From the NCBI RefSeq assembly GCF_014851395.1, contig NW_024040374.1:26120772-26184771 (forward strand): a stretch of 64,000 nt of DNA. Direction: 5' to 3'. Shown here one piece after another: positions 32,164-47,300 of the stretch (the stretch's first letter is position 1; each line of letters starts with the position of its first letter). A program made the position numbers and the translations under genes. Under the pieces are notes generated by a model. The model made no database searches. It was given only the letters and a program-made list of their open reading frames with translations, and was not told the origin of the DNA. The DNA is from Micropterus salmoides. Lineage: Eukaryota > Chordata > Actinopteri > Centrarchiformes > Centrarchidae.

Positions 32164-32300
32164 ATGTGGCGGATATTATGGCATACAGCCTGCATACGCC
32201 TCTCAGGAGCCAACAGCTGGCCACCTCGTACCATCCTGTAGATGGCCCCCCTCTGCTTGAGCTCCATGCACCTCACGCAACATACCTTTTGACTTCATGA
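32164..32300 (+). promoter_or_regulatory. cdkl5: Two upstream ORFs in the cdkl5 leader
   Basis: uORF a is 32164-32241 (25 residues). uORF b is 32178-32300 (40 residues); its TGA at 32298-32300 overlaps the cdkl5 ATG at 32297-32299 as ATGA. Both start inside the start-codon exon, downstream of its acceptor (ttttgtacag at 32138). Confidence 0.6.
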
Positions 32301-32360
32301 AGATCCCTGACATCGGTGATGTAATGAATAAATTTGAAGTCCTTGGGATTGTGGGTGAAG
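32297..32360 (+). CDS. cdkl5: cdkl5 exon 2 coding part (start codon)
   Basis: It encodes MKIPDIGDVMNKFEVLGIVG and E, ending gaag|gtgaga (phase 1). The 5' part of the exon from 32139 is untranslated. Confidence 0.95.
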
Positions 32361-35300
32361 GTGAGAGTTCTCATTAAATGCCACAGCAAAATATAGCAAT
32401 GTGAAATATAAAAGCAAATTTTGTCCATTTTCAATCTGCAGCAGTGACTATTAGTCCAGTCTAGTCTTCAGCCACAGCCTTTCATGTCAGGTAGCACAAT
32501 CACAATTTGTTGTAGGGCTTTTCAGTGAGCAATCATTTGATTGTTTTTATCCAGTTTGCCTGTTGAGCAAGGCTGTTAAAAGCTGTTGTTCATGATTGTA
32601 CAACTCAATAAGGTCAGGGACATTTTTTTTTTTTTTTTAATTTTAACATGGAAAAACAGAAGCTAGATACTGTGACTTGAATTCATACTCTGGTGTTGTT
32701 ATTGTAGCAATAGCGAGGTGGCTGTTCTGAACCAGTGTCATTATTGTAAATATCAAAGGGACAGGGTGATTTGGGTGAGTTGAATTCCCCCAAAATTCAT
32801 TCTTCTAATGGCTTTTCTTTTTCCCTGAACCACTTGGTTGGTAATAAGTGGCAGATGCCCTGAGGTGAGGCCACCCACTTATCCCAGTTTTTACACGCCT
32901 ACTCCCACATCCTAGAAGTTTTATAATGTGTCACAAGAAGATACAGGGAAACTTTGAGCTGGATTTTGAAGGCTGAGCGCCTGTCCAAAGATGAGTCGGC
33001 CTGGAAGGAAGTCAGGACTTTAGTTGTTGTCGAAGTTTTTCAGTCCAGCTCTACTTACTGCCTCTGCACTGATGGCACAGTGCGCTCCACTTGATCCAGC
33101 ATCATAGATTTTTCCTCAATAACCTTGAGGTCAGTCAATTTTGTTAATCATTTAGCACTGAGTGCAGCATGTAGGCCCACCCTAGCAATAACAAATACAC
33201 AGAATCGTAGGCAGATATATCCAGTTCCTTATCTAAGGAGGAAAATAAATGGGAGGAATAATTCTGGTGGTTTTGCTCTTCGTAGCATCATAATCTACAA
33301 ATCATGTTAGTTTCATGTTATGTTATCATCTCCTAATGGATTCGTCTGTCGTCTTTTTCAGTCCCTTTAGGTGCCTTTGGGAAATACCAACATCCAAGAT
33401 TTGAGAATTAGCTGACAAGTAATAAATAATTTTAATGCAAAAGTTATATTCAATTCAAAATGTTTATTTTCATGCTATCTAGTTTGCTTGTTATTTATCC
33501 TGAGGTTTAATGTTGAGTTAAGTTAGTCTATATAAAAAGATATCTGCATATGAATACATAGTCGGTAGGCAAGCGACAAGATCGGAAGCATTCTAGTTTC
33601 CATTTGTTGTCCGTTTGTAGTCCGAGTAAGGCCATCCCATTTAAGCAGGCTTTGGCTGCAGGTAAACAATCTGTGTGGCCAGCAAAAGATATAAGATAAT
33701 ATTTCTATATACATTTAATGTATGTGCTATTATTTATGGGAACAATTCACAAGAAGAACAATAATTACAATTACAATTACAACAATAATTTCTTCTCATG
33801 GGTCTTCTGCAGGACAGTGTCCATATCCTGCTCAAATACACATTAAAAAGTGAGTGTGACTAAGGCTAATCTCGTGTGGGCAACGCTCCACTTTATTGGA
33901 CGTAGCTTTTTAATTTATTCTATCAGAATATTTGACTCCGCCCACACAGCTACGAAGCATTCAAAGAACCCATGTCTTCTGTCTGCCATTGTGGTTGTAC
34001 TTTTTAGAGTTTGTTAAAGGGATGAGCTCTTGCTAGCATGGCGACATGCGATATGATGTGCGAGCAGGAGGCGCTGAGCCCTGAGAGAGCAGAGGACAGA
34101 TGAAATTCCCGTAATTGACAACAAAACATAGCAGTATATTTTTTTCTGTTTGTTTGGCTGAAATGCTGTGAAAAAAACTCATTACGCTTGGAGAAAACCC
34201 AGATTACTATAAAGTTCATCCACATTTTGGCAGATTCCACGATATTCCGCGTTTTACAGTTGATTCAATTTTTATGATCAATTTCTGCGAATCTGTCCGT
34301 GTTTTCCACATTGCAGAAATCATAGGGCCCTATATGCTATAGATTCCATGGACAAGGAAGCATGTTTTTTCATAGCTTGTTCAGATGACTGAAATCCCAT
34401 GTCTACCATCAATGTAGGAAATAAATCCATAAATATGTAATTTTTTCAAAAGTACATGCTATTTGTAATTAATGTGTTAAAACATACTAAACCACCTGTC
34501 TAGTATGTTATGTTTTTATGTCACTGGAGTCAAAAGGCGGTACAGCCTCCTGTAGGGTAACAGGATCATTGCACTTATCTGTCTTCTTTCCACTTCTTTT
34601 CTTTTGGGCATCTAAATTGTGTGGGAAATAATTTAAATGTAGTAGGGGAGCCTCCTCAAGAGAGTAGATGACTTCTTGTCTCACTTACGTGCTTGTGAAG
34701 GAGCACGGGAGCAGTTTGTCATATGCCTGCTCAGTCCAAGAATTCTTCTTGAACCCTCGGGGGATGCGTGTGTTACTGCCAGGGTTGATAACATCAGAAC
34801 TACAGTAGCTTGCCAACACTTGTGTCCTACTTTCTGAGCCACCTGTCCTTTTATAGTGGGGGATGTTTTTCTTTAACTCAAGTGAACATATGAGAAGCAT
34901 TAAAAAAGAGGATTGAAAACCCTTTCACTTTCTCGCAATATGCCGAAATAAAGTAGGGCTATATAGGTTCTAGACTTGTTAGCACTTGTAGCATTGTTGG
35001 CTAACTCAGTTCATGTGAGAATGAGAGATGTTTTAAATTGTCTTGGTTTATTAATAACTATAGGTCATACTGAAATTGTTAATCAGGAATCAACATTTTT
35101 GTTGAGTGAAGTGTTTGGAATACATGAACACTTTGAATATTCATGTAGAGATTGCATGTGGTAAATCTAAGTTAAAATGCGGTTTGCTTATTTTTTAGGT
35201 GCCTATGGTGTTGTTTTGAAGTGTCGACACAAGGTAAGAGCTTATGGATTTTCATATAATCACATCAGTCTCCTGTTACTTATTGACCCTGTCAAATCAC

Positions 35301-38300
35301 TACTATCATCAATTGTTTTTCAGATCTATATCTTGTGATATTTTGTATTTCATGTAAAATACCACAAGTTTTTCTAAAAGTCAGCAAATGTTTTCAAGGA
35401 TAAGTCTCGTGATATACTTTTTCTTATTTCTCTCTATTGTCCAAAAACTACACGTAAATGAGCCGTATCGTTACACGTCATGACATGAACATGGGCACTG
35501 TAGTTTGTCTTGAGACAGTCACACATGAAAATACCAGAGCACCAAATGTATTTTAATTAATAGTCCCCAACAAATGCACTACTTACTCCTGTAAGACTAA
35601 ACATTTGCTAAAAACTACAATGCCCAGCTTTTTTAGGAAATGATTTAGCCTGTTTATATATATTCATGACCCATTTTTAAAGATGTATGTCTTCTGTATG
35701 AACCAGTGAGCTTGGGGCTGAGAACCACAGGAAATGGGAGTCAGACCAACACATTTTTGGTTTTGGTCTTTTTATTGTTTACAATAACAGATATATAGAC
35801 TTTCACGAGCTTTGTCCTTTAAGGATGGAGATTAGAGTGTCCTGTGTGTTTATCTAAAAAAAGATACAGATAGTTGACATTAGGTTTAAATGCCTGTTGG
35901 AGGTTTAGAAAGGCCTGCTGAAGCCCAGAGAATATTAGACGTAGACTGTTTTTTTAAAAGGAGGTCTGTCTGAACCAAGTGGTCTTCATGCACCTGGTCA
36001 ATCCGCTTTAGTTTTCTATAGCCGTCCCGTGCCTTAGAATTACTGTGATGCCTTAAGTGGCTCCCATGGACTGCTGGATAATTGGTTACAGTCCTTTTGT
36101 CTCTGCTTTGATTCATTAGAGAAAGATCTGCCTTGAATTACAACAGATTTGTCAATTTAAATTCTTCCACTACTCTGTTTTCATTCATGTAAAAGTGGCT
36201 CTGATATGTTGAGTTAAAGCAATTTATTTTTTAGCATAAGAATGATGAAACCAACACACACACACACACACAAAAACCCAGCAGAACTATGAAAAGCAGA
36301 TGACCCGCACTGCAGCCTTGTCATCTCAGTCCATTTAAGAAAGAGGCTTTGCCAGGAATTGACAGCAATCCAGCATGAATAAGAGAGACTAACTACCTCC
36401 TACTTACAGAGATCTGCAGGAAACAGACAAAACATTTTATGAGCCTTCCTCATCAAAATCCTTGATGGGTTTTTTTGTTCTGCAATTGCTGCGCACCTGC
36501 CTTCATTACAATGTTTATTACTGCAATGACCTTACTCAATGTGTCCATTAGCCAGGTTACTAACGCAAGCAACAAAAAGACAACAGCAAAAGACATGATG
36601 TTGAGCAAGCACGCAATACATGATGTTGAGCAAGCACTCAGAAGTGAGGAAAAAGAAGAAAAGCCCTGCTGTAAGCCGGAATCACAGCCTATAATTACTC
36701 GGCTTTATTATTCAGACTGATTGATCCCAGGCCTAGGCAGCTGCAAATGCCAAAGTCTCCATTTTATACAACAGAACTCACATCAATAGACCTCAGTTAG
36801 GTCCACACAACAGACGGAGGATGTTGCTTTGTCTGTAACACTCTCTTTGCTGTGTTTATTTGTGTGAAAATCCATCCTCGTCACCATAATTGCAAATATT
36901 TGTAATTCTTGACTTCAAGACTTGTTCACTGTCTGAAAGGTTCCTCAGCACAGTTAACATTAAAAGCATCCACTGCACCATCACCACCATATGTATACAT
37001 AGATTTTTTTAACCAGTTTTTATATGTTGATTTTGATTTTGGCCTTAATAATCCTGTTTTGGCCATGGATCCTGGTTTAAATACAGTTTTATTACTGTAT
37101 GAACATCATATTCTTTTCATCACCTCATGATGGCGGCGCGCATTGTTGCAGCGGCCTGGAGCTCTCCAGTACGTAGCAGTGATATAAACTCGCTTTGTTC
37201 CAAATTGCATTTCGTTATGTATATATACAATGAATAAAGTATCTCATTTGATGTTAGCATCTTAATATGCAGTTGAGCACACTGCAAACATGTATGGAGG
37301 CATTAAAACTTTAAAAGGTGATAATGGGCCAATGCTCTGATAAATGCACTCTGTCCACAAAAGACAGCACACACAGTTAGCAGCTAGCTGGTGATCAGTG
37401 TGCAGTATTTAACAGAACTAAAAGGAGAGTAAATATTGACCTTAAGATTTGTTGCGTGGCCAGAAAAATCACTCCAAATGATTGATTATGTTACTCTGTG
37501 TCTACTGGATGTCTGTATAGGCAACTGTTTTTCTGCTCCTAAGTGACCAAAAAATCATTTAATGCAGCTTTAAATAATTTTCCAGTACAGCAAATGCCAG
37601 TGAATCAGTCCAAAAGCAAAGTGTTCTCCATTTTCTGATTTTTGAATTTCCAATTTTGCTGCTGTAAGCTCACACGCTCACACAATTTGGCATCTGACTT
37701 GAGACCACCACTTTTCTTTTGAGGTAGCTATGGTAACGTTACGGGTTTGAAGAGCTTTGAGTGTATCCATTGTCACTCATTTGTGAGAATGCGATTCAGT
37801 TAGCCGCACCTAAATTTGGAGTGCACACGTATTCGAGCCTTTATGGTAAATGCAGTGAAACGGGACAGAGAGAGCTGACAGGCAGTGTTAGCGAGTCAGT
37901 TTGTCTCTTTACAAAGTCAAGTGTTGCAGCATAAGAGTCTTACCTGAAGAGAGGTAATTGTACACGATACGAGAACCGCATATAATATTATTTATCAAAT
38001 TGCATTGGACTTTGTGAATTTAGCGTCCGGTTTTCAAAATAAGGTGTCTATAAAGGATGGAAATAAGATTAAATGGATTATATTCACAGGAAGTATAAAA
38101 CATGTTACATGTGTACATTAAAAGTTAAAAAAGAATGTTATGGAAATGACAAATTATTCTTTGATTTAGGGGTGTTTTAAAACCATTAAAACAAGTAGTT
38201 GACTTTGGTAAAAAAAAAAAAAAAGGTGCAGTTCTAAATAGATCTAGCCTTTTTATTTTGTTTTAACAGTGCACCAGATTAATGCATTTAGCTTTTATTG

Positions 38301-41300
38301 GGGCCCTCTAAAGTGTTTGAGGTGTGCCCACCATAGTCTCACAAAAACCTGTGGCAAACACTGACCGCTGATTACACGGCAACTTAAATGAAGGCAGCTG
38401 AGTGATTACGCTTTCGGAAGCCTCATTTCTACTTGAAAAACAGTTCCCTGATCACCACTGACTCTGGTTGCGCCGCAGTTTTGTTTTGTCCTCTGCCCAG
38501 CATCAACACCCTCTGGAAGCGTTTCAGCAGCGGTGCGTGTAGCCTGCCCCACGTGATTGACTTGATATTAATTTATCCTTTTTGTACTTCTACTGCCTTC
38601 TTCACAGCTCTCTGTGAGCCGGTTTTGTCCTGACATCTGCACAGCTGCATATCCCACAGGGAGCTTTTCAGAATCAGAGCATTTTGCCTGCCAGATTTTG
38701 CTGAAAAAGTTCTGATAAAGTAGGCTACATAGTTAAATGATTTCTTTTTGTGTCTGTTTTAACTATGATTATTGTTGTTTTAGATTTAGTTATTATTTAG
38801 AGTGTTTTATTTTGGAAATTTACCGGATTCTCTTTTCCGCTGTGTCTGACTTCCTGCCCGGTTCGATGTGCTCTGTGCTGCTTGACACGGCTTCCGTCAA
38901 AAATAGACTAGCTATTTTATTCTCTACGGAGCGGTGCAGAGACCAGCATCTGGGACGCGCTGTGGCCATGTCTGGTGGACTCACAAGTATTGACTAGAAA
39001 GGCTGTGATTAGTACCAGTGGTACATCATTAATCACTATAATCAATTTATTAATAATGAAAAATACCTCTTCTTTTTATTTTATTGTAAGTAAGAATTAC
39101 ATTACTGGTATTTTATTTCTTACTGTATTTCTTCTTTGAACAGGGCATTCTTAAAATTAATTATTTCTGTCCCTGCCTGGCTACCCCACCTCCAAGAGTA
39201 AATAAAGTATTACAAACTGGGTAGTAGGCTACGGTTACTTAGGTATTCAGTGTTCCTGGATCCAAAAGCACAGCTACCTGACGAATACCTTTTTTGTCTT
39301 GCATTTTTATGTTGTGTTGCTTTTTATAGCTTTATAAACACTGTGTCTTTGTCTAAAAACCTGGCTACTGCCCTGCTAATGGCTCTTAGCTATGGACGAA
39401 TAAGGTGCGTAACTCCTCAACAACAGTGTTGATTTATGGTTTATTGGGTTACTGTCTGCAATGTAGCAACAGTGCTGTAGAAGCGAACATTTAAAGAGAG
39501 CGTTTGCTGGATGTGTTTTCATTACTTGACTTGACATTAATATATAAAGCTAATTTGGAATGTCTTGTTAATTAGCTCATTACACTTTCATTATCTCTCT
39601 GGCATATAACAAAGGAATAACAATCCCTTAGAAGTCTGGCATTTTGCTACTCATCTGTGGGCATTGTGTCTGTTGGAAAGTCCATAATATATGCAGTTTT
39701 GATAGAATATCTGTTGGTAACTTTATTGCTTGATGTGTGAAAGCACAGGAGGATGAATTCTCTCTGGCTGCAGATCAATATGGACCAGTGCCATCTGGAA
39801 AATATTGTATTGTTAGTGTGAATGAACCGACTTGTTTTTTCAAGGGCTAACTCACAGATCTATGCTGCATAATTATGTGTGCATACACACTGAGGTGGGC
39901 ACACAGTCAAACACACACACACTTCATGCACAGATGCACACACAAATGCACTTTCAAATCAGAATAACACATACGCTCACCAAGGGATTGATGGTGCTGT
40001 GACTATGGGCAGGGAAGTGCACTGGACAGACAAAATGCCTGTATTTGTACGTAACAACTGCTGCCGAGTTGCAGCTGCTCGTGCTTACAGAACATACTTA
40101 TTTCACCAGTGACACGCCTCTCAAATTTGGTTTATACAATACATGTATTTAACAGGAATAATTAGATCCAAGAACGACTGGGGGACAGCTATAGAAAGCA
40201 TGGAAATACAAGTATGTATTCACCAATTTCCACACAATAATCTGAATCTATTTAAGAGGCTTCTGGATTACAGGGTGCATACCCTCATGTATGCTTTAAA
40301 ACATCTGAACACAGAGTCAGCTGGGCTAAGTGTGACATAGGGAAGTGACACAGAAAGGGATAGTCCAAGACCTTCTGATCACTTTATTTGGAGTTTTTAA
40401 GTATAATCTTTTCATTCTCAGTGTAGTAGACCATGTGGTCTAAGCAGATGTGTGTGTATATGGTTTGATTTTTATATATAAAAGAATTACTCTCTTTATA
40501 TGTTGATACCCAAATACCACACAAATAGGATAATAGATTTGACCTACATGTGTTATAGGCTGTTATTGCTGAAAGTATATGTCAGTGCATCACTTCGTGT
40601 AATGGCTAGATGTTGGCTGCTAGGACGTTATTACAGGACTTTGTCAACACAAGGCTTGGATGAGAATGAGACTGTGCTTCCACGCCATTATAATGACATG
40701 CATTTATGAGGAAATAGCGAGTGTTCATGTTTAATGATGATTTACCTTTAGAAGCAAGTGCATAAACACCATGTAGGCAGAGTTTAACAACTGACAGACT
40801 AAATGAAGGTGATATAGAATATGATGTTTGATATTGTAGCACCGCATTAACGTCCAGCTATTGTTGTTAAAGACAAAAAGACACTGTTTTTGTGTTTTGC
40901 TTGTTTAGCTTACTAATGTTTTTCAACTCTCCTGTCAGCATCCAGACTAAAACTGCAAAATGCTGCTATGTCAAAAGGGTTGAGCACACTGGGACAGAAG
41001 CTTTTGTCTTGTAGTTCAGGCCTGTCTGCATGTAAATGGATCAGCAAAAGAGCATGTTTTTTTTTGCCCACTCTTTAATGGGAAAACGGTGTTTTATTGT
41101 GGTGTGATGACAGAAAATTAGGGGGAAACTAGATTCAAGGATGCTGCAGCTATGCACCTTTGCCAACTGAACCACAAGGATGATCCATGTCTTTTTCTCT
41201 TGTCTGTTAATGCTTGACAAATCCCTATGAAGTATGCTAATTGTGGTTAGCTAATTAAGAGGCGTTATTAAAGGCTGTCACTGAACTGAGCTAAGTGAGA

Positions 41301-44300
41301 ATATTGGTAAAGCCAATATGCAGCTGTTTTGAAAATGTAAAGTTCAAGCTAAAACAGATTTCACAAATAAAACTTAGCTATACTATGGCTCAAGTGATGG
41401 CAATGTCGGTCTGAATTATCTCGACAACTATTGGATGGACTGCCCTGAAACAGAAATTCATGTTCCCATTAGGATGAATTGTAATCACTTTGCTCATCAT
41501 CAAACTGTCAATATTGCACTCGCTTCTAATTAAGATTGTCCAAAACTATGGCACCTTGCTAGAACTATTGATTTCTACCTCCCATTCGTTATCAATTTAG
41601 CTGCTCAAAATTGCCTTTTTTAATTGTATGCAGAACAACGTTTCTTTGGTAGCTCATAGTGCTTGTGTGTTTTATTCAGCAATGCAAAATCCATTTATTC
41701 AATGTGTTGACGAAACTGGGAATGTCAGTAGTGAGAGTGGAAATCACCCTTTTTGCTTGCTTCCATCTGACCTTGAGTTCATTGACACGTTATAGGGCAT
41801 GTTTGCTCATGGTAGATTACAAGAAAGCTAACTCTATATGTATGGCTTTCTGTTGACCCAGCAAAACATTTGCACACTAAAGTTGGACATGTATGCACTA
41901 TCTTCACATGTTGTAATAATGGAAACAGATTTTTAGGACATACAAGAGTGCTTTACATACATTTGAGTAAGGGTGGCTCAAAGTTTGGGTGAAAAATTGT
42001 ACTTTAAAGACAACAATTGAGGTGTGTTTTCTTTTCAGTGCCCTTGAACGTGTGGCACCATTTCTGTTTATCACTAGTTTCACTGGTAGACTGGTGTTAG
42101 TAGACGTCCCACCCAATTCTTTGACCTGCGAGATTTACAAATGAAACGTGTTGAAACTTACCTTTGAAGTAAGTCAAATACAAAGGCAAATTTGAATCAA
42201 ATCTGAATCCTGGATTATACATGTCCATTAGCAGTTCTTTAGCATGTGGCAGTATGGGAAATGTTGAAGAGCGAGGGTAAACATAGCTGTGGTATGTATT
42301 TATTTAAGCGTGGAACACCTCTTAGGAATGCACTCTACACACAGCGTCACCCTGAATGTACTTATCATCCCATGAACTGGTTTCCCCTGCCACTCTATCT
42401 CCAGAGAGGTAAAACACTGTCAGCATCAGAGGGCTGTGTCTCCTCAGTCATGCTCTTAAATGAATCAGGTTGGAAGATTAGAAGCATTGAGTTATCTGTG
42501 ATATGTTGTCATTAATCGTAGAAGATTTATAGAAATAAGAAGTTTAAATGCAGTCCTGAAAGTAGTTTGCGTCTTTGAGAGGGCATCTGTCCACAGAAAT
42601 GATTAGTGCAGATTGATAAATCATTAACATCCGGGACGACACAAATGGACAATTCTTACCCTTCGAATCACCAACAAAATCAGTGTTTCACAGTAGCATG
42701 TTGAAGACATCTTGGAGGAGATTGCAGAGCATAGGTGGTGTGAGGAGTCATCTTCTACGTCTATAGAAGATCACAAAACATGGCTCTTCTTCATATCAAA
42801 AAGAAAAATTAAGGCTGTATACTAACATTGGTAAATGTAAGCCTGCCATGTTTGTTTTTGTTGACGGTACACAGGCTTGTTACCTCCTTACCTAATTGCC
42901 TGCTTGGCATATATGAAAATAAGATCCCATTAGAGTGTTGACAGAATGCAGATGAGAAAGCATAGAAATAGCAGGTGTAAATGCAGGGCTGTGGGCATGT
43001 TTATCGTCCAGATAACATATCCACATTCATATTGAATTTTTTTAACAGTTTACATTTGCTTTTCCTTAATTTATCACAACAGAATTTCAATATGCAAAGT
43101 GTTATTTTTGATTTGTTGGCACAAAATCTCAGAGCACTCGAGATCACACGAGGTAATGCATCACGTATGACGCATGTTGCATTTTCTTATATGTAGATTA
43201 TAGAAATAGCAACAAGAGAAAGCCTTGAAACCTACAGTTACATTTTAAATAATGTAGAGGTAGGTTTCCTGTGGTTCATGTATTTTGCATTCTTACATCA
43301 TAGACTATATACTGTTAACATACATAATGTAGACCATAGTGTGTGACCTTTCTACATCAAATTGTACTATATTGAACGTTTTGACACTGACTATGATGAC
43401 TAATATGAAGTGACTGTTAACAAACAGCATTCCTTATGCAAGCGTACCATTTTGTCTTAAAAGCTGTGCAATTCTTTTGAGCAATTTTTGCCTTAATTTG
43501 ATAGGATAGTGGATACAGAGGAAAGAGGAAGAGAGATAGGGAGAGACACGCAGCAAAGGGCCACAGGCTGGAATCATACCCGGGCCGCTGCAGGACTCAG
43601 CCTTGTACATGGGGTGCACACTCTACTAACTTTTTGGACAACGAAACTCTGTGTGTGTGTGACGGCTAAGGCAATGCAATCGTACCCTTCCTGTAATACC
43701 AGGTACAAGTTAAGTTGATTAGAACGGGAGGAGGAAAACCGTTGACCCTAATGTTCTTTGAGAAGAGAAGCTAATGTGATGTTGGCATGAAAATCTAAGG
43801 GAAAGACATCAGCTGAAGTTGACTGTAGATAGAAATACCTCTTGACAGGGATGCGCATGCATTAGTTGAAATGCGAGGCGAAACAGACAGCTAAGTAAAC
43901 AAGAAAATCAATTTCCCTCATACAATAAATGGGCACATTCATTAATTGCAGTCTGTACAAAACTTTACAGAGAATAATAATCACTGTGGACAGCTCGCAT
44001 AGCATAATCAATCACGCTATAAATGTAAACAAGGAGTTGAGAGCAAAGAACACTGCAAGTGTTCTCCTGAGCCACAGAAAGCGTCACGTGATCATATGAG
44101 TCATCCTATTATTAGCAAGTGAGTAAGAACATATGTGGCACATGCCAAGAGGAGTCTACAGGCACAGTGCTTGCTTCTTATGGTGAATGCTCCTGGCAGC
44201 TCCAGTATGGCATGGGGTTGTATTTTCCTGGCATGGTTTAGGTTCACCGAACCCCTGAGGGCTGAAGACAGATGCCAACACATTCTTAGTAAACATGTTC

Positions 44301-47300
44301 AGCCAATGGGGAAGCAGTATGTACAATCCAGTCAGTGGTATTTTTTTAGAATTATATGAAACCATTTATCGGGACTTGTTAATGCACCGACACAGTCCTA
44401 CTGGTGTTTTATACTAGGCACTGATGTTTGTATACTTTCCTCTCATAGTGTGTGGCTCTCAGCCTTAAGCGCAACTTATGTGCCAGCTGGCATGGTACTG
44501 TGGGAGCCACTGCTACCAATTAAGCCGATGAATAGTACACACATATACATTTTTAATCAAATTTGTTCTTCAGTGGGGTTACGTCTGTTAGCTCCATGTC
44601 TTGTATTAAGAGTAGGGGTGTGATGATACAATTAGCTCACGAGGCGAGACAATTCACAATATTGGGTTCACGAGGACAAAACGAGACAATATTCTATCAC
44701 TACTTTTAAGAAATCAATGACTGGAAATGAGAAATGTCGTTGTCACGTTTTAATATTCCCTGGAACTCTTATAATAGTTAATCCACATTTAATGAGAGCA
44801 ACCGAAAACTGTCTGTTGACCTCATGCAGCCTGCTCCCCTTTTTTGCCGTTCCATTTCTACTTTTGTCTCTTAATGTCCAGTTGCTATTTTCAGCTGTAG
44901 TAAACACAAGTCAAAAGTGCAGCATTAACTAGCTTACTTTGTGTTATAGCAGTAGATTGGTGTTTCTAGGGTGTAACATTTCAAGAGCGCTGATGTTTGA
45001 AGTTTGACATTTTCTGAAATACCCTCCATTGCTTAAACAAGGTGAAACAGCTAGCCTTTTAATATAATAATTCATAATATAATTTAGAATGATAAGCATG
45101 CTACACAAGAAAAACTGGATTGCATAATGAAATAGTGTAACGGCAACATTAGCAAAACAAATATAGCAACACATTCTGATCAGTCACCAGGGGCTATTCA
45201 TTATAATAACATGACAAACTGATCCCGGCACTGTCCAGGAGAAATTATATGAAATTATAACTTATTATATATTAATAAGGTATTATAAGGTATATATTAT
45301 ATAAGATTTATTTATCATTTTACAACACAGGATTATATAATGAGAATAAGTTGTAGTAATGTTTACTACTGTACATAACAAAAATTATACACAGTAGATG
45401 GGTGCATACAAGTCATAGAAGTAAAATTATTTTACATGGTGTTTTTATTTTATATTTTATATTAAGCTATATGTTAGGGTTATGTCTGCCAGATATTTGT
45501 CTATTTGTTAAGAAGTGATTGACTGATTGATTGATATAGCGCTCAATGAATGATGTAAGAATCCTGTGGAAGAGAGCATTTCATTTTCTACTCTGTCATA
45601 CATTTGCTAAAATGCAGGCGCCGCAAGCATCAGATGTCAGCTACACAATACAACAGGAAAAGATAAAACTACAGAATCAGAGCACTTCCTTGTTGCTGAA
45701 ACTCAGCAGGGGTGAGGTCAGCGCCGACAAAATGTAGTTTTTTTTATAATGGAAACGGTGGCACCCTGCATTTTCCTGCATTTTTAACACTGTTGTGTTT
45801 ACAAACTTTTTGTAGCTAAATGGGTAACACCTGTGACACACCCACCAAACATAACGCGAAGCTCGTTGCGGAACGTTGCACAACGTTGCAAGGAAACATG
45901 AAGTTCAATCCAAAAACGTTGCAAACCGGTGCTTAACGTTTTGAGCCCCAGTGGCCTGTACTATGAAGCGAGGTAACTGGCTTATCCAGGTAACTTCAGG
46001 AGTAACTTTGTGACGTCGGGTCTAACTTCTCGATTAACAAGTACTATGAAAGGTGGATAGGTGCTCCATCTCTAACCTGCTCCGAGCAGGTTTTGTTCGT
46101 GGTCAACTCGAGGTTACCCTGTATATGTGAACTACACACCAAATCTGTACTTCTCAATGATGAGAAGTAGGATATCAATACACACCACTTGATAAAATAT
46201 GTTCCATGCGGTTGCAGCTGCAATGAAGTTATTCTTAACACATCAGCTTCACGTTCATATAGCAAGCCTTGAGGCCTCTGTAATTTTAGAGAGATCTTAA
46301 TTAATTAACGGGACAGTTTATGAGATGTAGCCCATCTGTAGAATATAATTGAATTCCCCTAAGTGTATTCACATATTTGACTATTTTATGTGTCCAAAAA
46401 ATACGAAGCCAAGGTGGTGGTTAATAAACCGAGAAAAAAAAATCCTAGTTGAAAGAAGCAAATTTACAAGAACAAAAATCGGAAATTCCCTGAAATTAAA
46501 GTCACAAAAACGCAAAATCACTCTTGTGTTTTCTTCTGAATACGCCCAATCCACAGCAAAGTCTCTAAGGTGCATGATAATATAGTGATTGTGGGCTAAG
46601 CTCACCTATTTCCTCACTGCTAAATCCGATTGCGAAGTCTAATATAGTTTTCCATTGCATGCATAATACACGGCAGAGGTGTGTGTGTGTGTATGTGATG
46701 TTGCAGCCTTGCAAAGTGAAGTGATTGTTTCCTTGAAAAAAAGTTCTCTCATAAATGGATGATTCCAATGTCAGAGAATATTCATGTTTTTAACTTGTAG
46801 ATTTGTGATTATTACTTTCTCGTAAATCTACCACATTAATCTTGGAAATTCTTTCCCCCTCTCCCCTGGCTCCAATTCTTTTATTACAATGGACATAATG
46901 TGCAGTTGTACTTTTACATCTTAATGATATTATGATATAGGTATAATGATATATATAAAAGAAGATCCATAAAATACATAATGTAGAATTAGTCTACAAT
47001 AAGAACACTGTGAAGATAATTACAAATTTAGTGGTAGATTTGGCCGACATGTCTTTAAACTCTTCATATCCTGACAAAATCAACGTGCACTCTTCTGGGG
47101 AAACTACGGAGCATGCACCGAAAAAACTCGGCCGAACCCGCCTCATTTATGCGAACATGCACAACTCCAATTTAGTTAACACCGACTCAACTAACCAACA
47201 TCTTATTCACCGTTGTAGTACCGTTTAACTCAGGTTAGGTCAGAGTTTTTCAACCCTGAGTTAGTTTGATAAACCTATAGGTTGAACTCCCTTCATAGTA

